From assembly GCA_010029945.1 (NCBI GenBank), contig RGQW01000004.1, forward strand, positions 1 to 26,975: a DNA stretch of 26,975 nucleotides, in the 5' to 3' direction. This document shows positions 24,115 through 26,975 of this stretch, piece by piece. The number at the start of each line of letters is the position of its first letter. The first letter of the stretch is position 1. The position numbers were made by a program, and so were the translations under genes. The DNA comes from Actinomycetota bacterium (GTDB taxonomy: Bacteria > Actinomycetota > Actinomycetes > S36-B12). The notes under the pieces are model-generated. The model made no database searches, had not been told where the DNA came from, and saw only the letters and a program-made list of their open reading frames with translations.

Positions 24115-25871
24115 GATTCGTCACCATCGCCGAAGGGATCCTCGTCGGACTCCGCTCCAGGAACCCCTCCGTCAGGGAAAGACACATCATCAGCCGACGG
24201 GATCACCAGAACGTCCCCTTCGTCGACGCCGGCGGTGATCTCCACTCCTGCGTCTCCTTGCAGACCGAGAACGACCTGCACCTTGTCGGTCGATGTCTCC
24301 GTTCCCTCCGTTCGCTGAACGAGGACGGCAGCGCGATCGTCCGTTCCCGTGACGGCGCTTTGCGGAACCACCAGCACGTCGATCGCCTCATCGACCAGGA
24401 CCGAGACCGACGCTGTCATGCCTTCGCGCACCGTCGTCGGGGCATCGATGACCTGCACCCGGACTCCGTAGGTGATCAAGCCGGAGTTGCTCGTGGTTCC
24501 CACCGGGTCAATCGACACCACGGTTCCCTCGGCGCGCTCTCCGGCCAACGCGTCGAAGGTGATCGTGGCTGGCGAGCCCACACGCACCTTGGCCGCATCA
24601 GACTCAGCGAAGTTCGCGACCACTTCAATCGGGCCATCAGGCAAAACGGTGATCCCACCCTGCGCGCCCGATGCGGTAGCCACCTCGCCCACGACATACG
24701 GCACGGAACCGATGACCCCATCGACCGGCGTGACAAGCCGAGTGTCATTCACGGCTTGTTGAGCAACCTCGACCGCCACTTCGGCTGATTCGATAGCGGC
24801 CTGCGCGGCTGTCACCTCCGCACCGTCGGGCAGTTGCACCGTTTCTTGTGACGTCAGAGCTGATGTCAACGAGGCGCGGGCGGCCGAGACGGTCTGCTCA
24901 CCAGCGACTTTGCCTTGTCGGTAGACACGCTCTGCGGTCTCGAGTGCCTGACGGGCGTTACGGACGGCGTCGTCTCCGGCCTTTCGCAATTCTGTCTGGG
25001 CTTGCTGCACGGCGACATTCGCACTCGCCAGACTCAAGGATGCTGTTTGCTGGGCCTGCTGGTCCACGAGGAGCCCAGTCGTTCGGGCCCGTACGGCGGA
25101 GTCGTATGCCTGCCGTGCCGCGAGTGTGGCGGTCTGGGCGCTGGTGCACGCGGCCGTCTCCGAGCCGGCACCTTCGCAGGCGCTGTTCTCCTGGTTCTGG
25201 CGTTGGGTGAGGGATTCCCCGGCCTGATTGACGGCCACGTCGTAGCCGATCGCATTGTTGGCTGCGTTCTCTACCGACGAGTCGAAGGCCCGCTGCGCGG
25301 AGTCAACGCTTGCCTGGGCGCTTCGCAACTGCGCCTGCGCCGACGGGTTGGGACACATGGCATTCGTCAGGTCGAGACAGGATTCGTCCCACAGATCCTC
25401 GGCAACGGCCAACGACTCCTGCGCCTGCTCGACAGCCAACTTGTTTCGCTTGTTCGTCTGCTGCGCAACTCGGGACGCATCCGACAGGGCAGCACTCGCG
25501 GAGGCGACCGAGGCGTCACTCGACGCAGATGTCTGCACGGCTTGCGCCAATGTTGACTCGGCGGCTGCCAACTGCTGGCGGGCCGCCGTATCGTCCACGG
25601 TGGCGACCACGTCGCCTGCGGACACCACGTCCCCAGCTGCGACATCGACCGACGTTACGGTCCCGGGTGTCGCGAAAGTGAGGTCGACGACACCGGATCG
25701 CTCGACCGTGCCGCTTGCCGTGACGGTCGCGGTCACGTCTCCACGGGTGACGGTGACGGTTCGCTGCTCGGGGGCCTGCGAGGACGGTCGCAGGGACACC
25801 ACGATCAGTCCCAGAACAGCAGCGATGGCAACCCCAATACCCACGTTCATCCACAGGGTGCGTCGTCTCAT
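24111..25871 (-). CDS. HlyD/MacA-type periplasmic adaptor with long coiled-coil hairpin
   Basis: A 586-residue membrane-fusion protein. A membrane anchor is at residues 9-27. Lipoyl-like half-motifs flank a hairpin (GTVTSVDVAAGDVVSAGDVVATVDD at 70-94 and LVTPVDGVIGSV at 379-390), and the helical hairpin spans about 95-375. The C-terminal beta-barrel and membrane-proximal parts follow to a Glu/Asp-rich end. It is longer than MacA because of the hairpin. Four cysteines lie in two pairs (C165/C173 and C232/C242), which may form disulfides outside the cell. It is first in the exporter operon; the 84-base upstream gap to the DUF885 gene should hold the promoter, but I could not pick a convincing one. 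Confidence 0.9.
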   Translation of the reverse strand: MRRRTLWMNVGIGVAIAAVLGLIVVSLRPSSQAPEQRTVTVTRGDVTATVTASGTVERSGVVDLTFATPGTVTSVDVAAGDVVSAGDVVATVDDTAARQQLAAAESTLAQAVQTSASSDASVASASAALSDASRVAQQTNKRNKLAVEQAQESLAVAEDLWDESCLDLTNAMCPNPSAQAQLRSAQASVDSAQRAFDSSVENAANNAIGYDVAVNQAGESLTQRQNQENSACEGAGSETAACTSAQTATLAARQAYDSAVRARTTGLLVDQQAQQTASLSLASANVAVQQAQTELRKAGDDAVRNARQALETAERVYRQGKVAGEQTVSAARASLTSALTSQETVQLPDGAEVTAAQAAIESAEVAVEVAQQAVNDTRLVTPVDGVIGSVPYVVGEVATASGAQGGITVLPDGPIEVVANFAESDAAKVRVGSPATITFDALAGERAEGTVVSIDPVGTTSNSGLITYGVRVQVIDAPTTVREGMTASVSVLVDEAIDVLVVPQSAVTGTDDRAAVLVQRTEGTETSTDKVQVVLGLQGDAGVEITAGVDEGDVLVIPSADDVSFPDGGVPGAESDEDPFGDGDES

Positions 25872-25955
25872 GGCTTGAGCCTGCCGGAAACCTGTTGTCG
25901 CGTCATATCGAGCCTGTTCGAGTCTCGTAAATTCCGCAAGCCACGCACAGTTTTG

Positions 25956-26975
25956 TCAGATACCGATCAGGGTGCGCAGGTGCCGCGGCGCCGGAGATCC
26001 ATGACTGAGCATCAGGTCGTGCACCTGCCGGTCAGACCAGTCCGGGTGCACGACTCGAAGATCATTCGCGATACTCCGGACCGCTTGGTAGCCCACGAAA
26101 TAGGTCGGCAGTTGTCCCGCGGTCAGCAGGGCCCGGCGCCATTTACCGATCGCTTCCCCTTCTTCTTGAAAGCCACGGAACGTCATCAGTCGCAGTGCCT
26201 CGTCTTCGCTCATCTCCATGGAGTGGACGCGGATGTCCAGAATCGTGTTGATGGCCATTCGGGCTTGCATCTTCAACTGCTGGAGTCGGATCGCGAGTGC
26301 GGACTGCGCTGAATCTTCGGGTGCGTAGCCGTTGTCGAGCAGGAGCTCCTCGGCATACACCGCCCAGCCTTCGACGAAAACGCCGCTGAATCCGAAGCGG
26401 CGGACCCGGGTGGGCGTTTGGGCTCGGGCCGCGTGGGCCAATTGAAGAACGTGACCGGGCATGGCTTCGTGGATCGTGAGGTCGTGCAGCAACGTCGCGT
26501 TGTACTCGCGGTAGAACGACGCGACCTGCTCCTGCTCCCACGACGCCGGCGTCGGCGAGACGGCGACGTATGTGGGCACCGATGCCTCCTCCAGGGGTCC
26601 GGGGGCGTCGCAGTAGGCCACCGCGACTCCTCGATGGATCTCCGGCATTTCGATGACCTCGGTGTCTTGTTGTGGAATCGACACCAATTCCCGATCGCGA
26701 ACGAAGTCGGTGGCGTGCTCCAGGGCCTCGCGGACCAGCGGCAACACAGTGGTGTCGGTCACGACCGCCTCGGCGGCAACGCGCTCGAGGGCGCGTCGCA
26801 CCACGCGGTCGGCGTGCACGGATTCGTCGAGATACTCGGCGGCCACCTCGCGCATGCGACCGGTGACCTCGTCCAGGTGCGCTTCCGCCGCGCGCAGCAG
26901 GTGATTGGCACTGGTGGCGTCGTCGAGCGAGTGCCACAGCACTCCGGCGTAAATCCGCTGATTTAGTCGAGGACT
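25956..26975 (-). CDS. DUF885 zinc-peptidase-like protein, C-terminal part (cut by the window end)
   Basis: The frame is open from the window end, and 339 residues are visible. They match the C-terminal half of DUF885 proteins, which are usually about 550-600 residues. The metal motif is HEAMPGH in the segment TIHEAMPGHVLQLAHA, and the third-ligand region is EGWAVYAEELL some 33 residues later. The upstream residues NQRIYAGVLWHSLDDATS continue the domain, so an apparent GTG start at 26942 is not the real start. DUF885 proteins resemble metallo-carboxypeptidases or dipeptidyl hydrolases; the substrate is unknown. It has no obvious link to the neighbouring exporter. Confidence 0.88.
   Translation of the reverse strand, partial: SPRLNQRIYAGVLWHSLDDATSANHLLRAAEAHLDEVTGRMREVAAEYLDESVHADRVVRRALERVAAEAVVTDTTVLPLVREALEHATDFVRDRELVSIPQQDTEVIEMPEIHRGVAVAYCDAPGPLEEASVPTYVAVSPTPASWEQEQVASFYREYNATLLHDLTIHEAMPGHVLQLAHAARAQTPTRVRRFGFSGVFVEGWAVYAEELLLDNGYAPEDSAQSALAIRLQQLKMQARMAINTILDIRVHSMEMSEDEALRLMTFRGFQEEGEAIGKWRRALLTAGQLPTYFVGYQAVRSIANDLRVVHPDWSDRQVHDLMLSHGSPAPRHLRTLIGI

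Overview
The window is a dense, GC-rich bacterial segment (roughly 60% GC by eye). It has many GTG starts, ATGA stop/start overlaps, a possible leaderless promoter and DUF4349-type lipoproteins, which together suggest an Actinomycetota (actinobacterial) chromosome. The phylum is an inference, since no rRNA or other phylogenetic marker is present. No CRISPR array, tRNA, rRNA or insertion sequence is visible.

Region 1 (about 1-16084, minus strand; read from 16084 down to 1) is one long, tightly packed gene train for one-carbon catabolism. In transcription order it holds an IclR regulator, a corrinoid protein, MetV, MetF, a methyltetrahydrofolate:corrinoid methyltransferase, a corrinoid-reactivating ASKHA/[2Fe-2S] protein, a DUF1638 protein, a GntR/FCD regulator, a dimethylglycine/sarcosine-dehydrogenase-like flavoprotein with a GcvT domain, EtfB, EtfA, formate-tetrahydrofolate ligase, FdhD, and a soluble NAD-linked formate dehydrogenase (FdsG, FdsB, and the start of the catalytic subunit, cut by the window edge). 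Most junctions overlap or are separated by only 1-23 bases. Divergent from the IclR gene, on the plus strand at 16235, is a non-pyrrolysine MttB-superfamily (COG5598) methyltransferase. The 150-bp divergent region carries a clear promoter (TTGACG, 17 bp, TACACT) and a perfect inverted repeat, GTGGAAC-GCTT-GTTCCAC, lying at the predicted transcription start.

Read together, these genes describe a pathway. The MttB-like enzyme demethylates a quaternary amine (glycine betaine is the best guess) onto the corrinoid protein. The methyl passes to tetrahydrofolate, is oxidised by MetVF, and leaves as formate (Fhs, making ATP) and CO2 (Fds, making NADH). The demethylated amine is further demethylated oxidatively by the flavoprotein, which feeds electrons to Etf and methylene groups to the same folate pool. 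FolD is the one folate step not seen. This pairing of corrinoid and flavoprotein demethylation, with a complete C1 oxidation exit, is the most interesting content of the window.

Region 2 (17787-20669, plus) has a 4-coumarate:CoA-ligase-like acyl-CoA synthetase and a ferredoxin-reductase-type flavoprotein. Both follow the methyltransferase and could be accessory to it, but the link is only positional.

Region 3 (20724-25871) looks like cell-envelope housekeeping: a DUF4349 lipoprotein overlapping a small peptidase-inhibitor-I78-like lipoprotein (plus), then a convergent operon for a MacAB-type ABC export system with a small single-span membrane protein (minus). The window ends with the C-terminal part of a DUF885 zinc-peptidase-like protein (minus, truncated by the window end).
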